From positions 1 to 64,000 of the forward strand of contig NZ_FMAJ01000004.1 in assembly GCF_900094625.1 (NCBI RefSeq): a stretch of 64,000 nucleotides of DNA. Direction: 5' to 3'. The notes under the pieces are model-generated. The model was not told the DNA's origin and did no database searches. It saw only the letters and a program-made list of their open reading frames with translations. The DNA is from Rhizobium aethiopicum (GTDB taxonomy: Bacteria; Pseudomonadota; Alphaproteobacteria; Rhizobiales; Rhizobiaceae). Positions 62,760 to 64,000 of the stretch are shown piece by piece (position 1 is the stretch's first letter; each line of letters starts with the position of its first letter). Both the position numbers and the translations under genes were made by a program.

Positions 62760-64000
62760 ATGTACGTTCCGCTGATTGGCACGCGGGGATTAAGGTGTTG
62801 GCGATGGCAACCGCCAATCTTCACTTTGTTGTTTTTGCTGCTTTCAGCTTGGAGCTTCGGCGCACCATCGGCGTCTGACCGCACGTCTGTCGTCCTCAAG
62901 GTGAACGGCGCCATTGGGCCTGCTATAGCTGACTACGTGGTACGAGGCATTCAGCGTGCTGGCGAACGTGAAGCGGTCTTGATCGTCCTGCAAATGGATA
63001 CACCAGGTGGCCTTGACACCTCCATGCGGGAAATCATTCGCGCGATCCTTGCCTCGCCGGTGCCTGTCGCGAGCTTCGTCGCGCCAAGCGGGGCACGGGC
63101 TGCCAGCGCCGGCACCTATATTCTCTACGCAAGCCACATCGCGGTCATGGCGCCTGGCACCAATCTCGGCGCGGCGACACCAATCGCACTCGGCCTTAAG
63201 CCTTTGGGCGGTGATGAGGAACCCGAAAAAAAGCCGAACGAACCTAGCGGCAAGCAGCCGGCAGGTCCAGGCAATGCCCAGGAAGCAAAAGCGGTCAACG
63301 ATGCCGTCGCTTACATTCGCGGGCTTGCGGAATTGCGCAATCGCAACGCCGACTGGGCAGAGCGTGCTGTCCGCGACGCTGCGAGCCTTTCATCCACTGC
63401 GGCAGTGCGCGAACATGCCATCGATTTCATGGCGGTCGATGTCAATGATCTCCTTGCAAAGGCACAGGGGCACGTGGTGCGGGTCGGTCAAACGGACGTC
63501 CGGCTCGATACCGCCGGTTTGGCCGTGCAGGAATTCGAGCCTGACTGGCGCACGCGGCTGCTGTCCGTCATTACCGATCCGAACATCGCAATCATCCTGA
63601 TGATGGTCGGTATCTATGGCCTGATCTTCGAATTTCTCGCACCCGGGACAATGCTTCCTGGCACGATCGGCGGCATCTGCCTCCTCCTCGGTCTCTATGC
63701 CCTGGCATTGCTGCCGGTGAGTTTTGCCGGCCTTGGGCTTATTTTGCTCGGCGTAGCATTGACTGTGGCTGAGGCGCATTCACCAAGCCTCGGGGCTTTT
63801 GGCATTGGCGGCGGGGTAGCCGTGATCCTGGGAGCAACCATCTTGTTCGATACCGATATACCCGGCCTGGAGGTGTCGCGCCCCCTACTAGCCGCAATTG
63901 CAGTTGCGACTCTTGCCTTCAGTCTTGTCGTTGCTCGCCTGGCATTCACCTCGCGCTTGCGCCAGGTTGCCACCGGCGCAGAGGAGATGATTGGCATTTC
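62760..64000 (+). CDS. NfeD-family membrane-bound ClpP-class serine protease (partial)
   Basis: Starts at ATG 62760 and runs off the window after 413 codons. Signal or anchor segment PIFTLLFLLLSAWSFGAPSA, then the ClpP-like protease: LQMDTPGGLDTSM, and APSGARAASAGTYILYASH with the catalytic serine in AASAGTY. From about residue 280 several membrane helices follow (IILMMVGIYGLIFEFLAPG). The full family ends in an OB-type NfeD domain, which is beyond the edge. It is commonly paired with a stomatin/SPFH gene, so that gene may lie to the right. Role: membrane protein quality control. Confidence 0.85.
   Translation, partial: MYVPLIGTRGLRCWRWQPPIFTLLFLLLSAWSFGAPSASDRTSVVLKVNGAIGPAIADYVVRGIQRAGEREAVLIVLQMDTPGGLDTSMREIIRAILASPVPVASFVAPSGARAASAGTYILYASHIAVMAPGTNLGAATPIALGLKPLGGDEEPEKKPNEPSGKQPAGPGNAQEAKAVNDAVAYIRGLAELRNRNADWAERAVRDAASLSSTAAVREHAIDFMAVDVNDLLAKAQGHVVRVGQTDVRLDTAGLAVQEFEPDWRTRLLSVITDPNIAIILMMVGIYGLIFEFLAPGTMLPGTIGGICLLLGLYALALLPVSFAGLGLILLGVALTVAEAHSPSLGAFGIGGGVAVILGATILFDTDIPGLEVSRPLLAAIAVATLAFSLVVARLAFTSRLRQVATGAEEMIGI

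Noticed and set aside
61604..62914. 436-residue minus-strand frame
   Set aside because: Mostly antisense to the DppF gene; also overlaps the start of the NfeD gene.

Overview
The window looks like an accessory replicon or genomic island of a Rhizobium-type alphaproteobacterium. The evidence is GC-rich DNA, many ATGA/TGATG start-stop overlaps, a decayed DUF1612 gene (a family typical of rhizobial plasmids), an NfeD-type gene at the right edge, and several ABC-transporter catabolic operons. The left half (1-36 kb) is a defence or conflict island bounded by transposon debris. The right half (36-64 kb) is metabolic and transport genes. I see no tRNA, rRNA, CRISPR array or integrase.

Left edge (1-1125): an IS21-like terminal repeat pair cuts an IS630-type transposase remnant. 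Next to it lies a roughly 0.7-kb Tn3-family derivative with intact 35-bp inverted repeats and a transposase reading frame carrying two internal deletions. Then about 16 kb is read entirely on the minus strand (17192 down to 1125). In order it encodes a double ubiquitin-like/E2 fusion, a JAB-E1 fusion, a DUF6527 protein, a 130-aa protein, a HExxH metallopeptidase, a dCTP-deaminase-like enzyme, a membrane-anchored protein (frameshifted), two small proteins, a 1642-aa caspase/STAND-NTPase/WD40 protein, a patatin lipase, a second caspase-like protease and a ComEC-like metallo-beta-lactamase. Most junctions overlap or are under 70 nt. A 267-nt gap before the patatin gene may separate two transcription units. 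This is the strongest candidate for a little-described multi-component system: protein tagging, nucleotide metabolism and cell-suicide effectors side by side.

Divergent from it (17.3-19.6 kb) is an RHH-GNAT-XRE-ImmA/IrrE cassette that may regulate or guard the island. Then follow a DUF4238 gene, a two-gene nuclease system (PD-ExK protein plus a 1616-aa DUF4297-STAND protein), a PadR regulator with two small paralogous proteins, a frameshifted gene of unknown function, McrBC, the DUF1612 pseudogene and a nucleotidyltransferase-HEPN fusion.

The right half holds four blocks. (i) A UbiA-HAD-GtrA operon, likely for a polyprenyl-phosphate-linked sugar. (ii) A plus-strand operon of a stand-alone Rieske protein, a Rieske-less oxygenase catalytic subunit, a GST-like protein, an 8-oxoguanine-deaminase-like amidohydrolase and a BMP-type nucleoside/purine ABC importer. 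Its architecture recalls the NdmC/D/E methylxanthine N7-demethylase. (iii) A minus-strand ugpBAEC operon with a glycerophosphodiesterase, a GlpR-like DeoR regulator, a HAD phosphatase and a Nudix gene; two near-identical palindromes upstream are probable GlpR-type operators. (iv) An RraA-like aldolase and IclR regulator divergent from a five-gene peptide/opine-type ABC importer, followed by a truncated NfeD/ClpP-class membrane protease that runs off the window.
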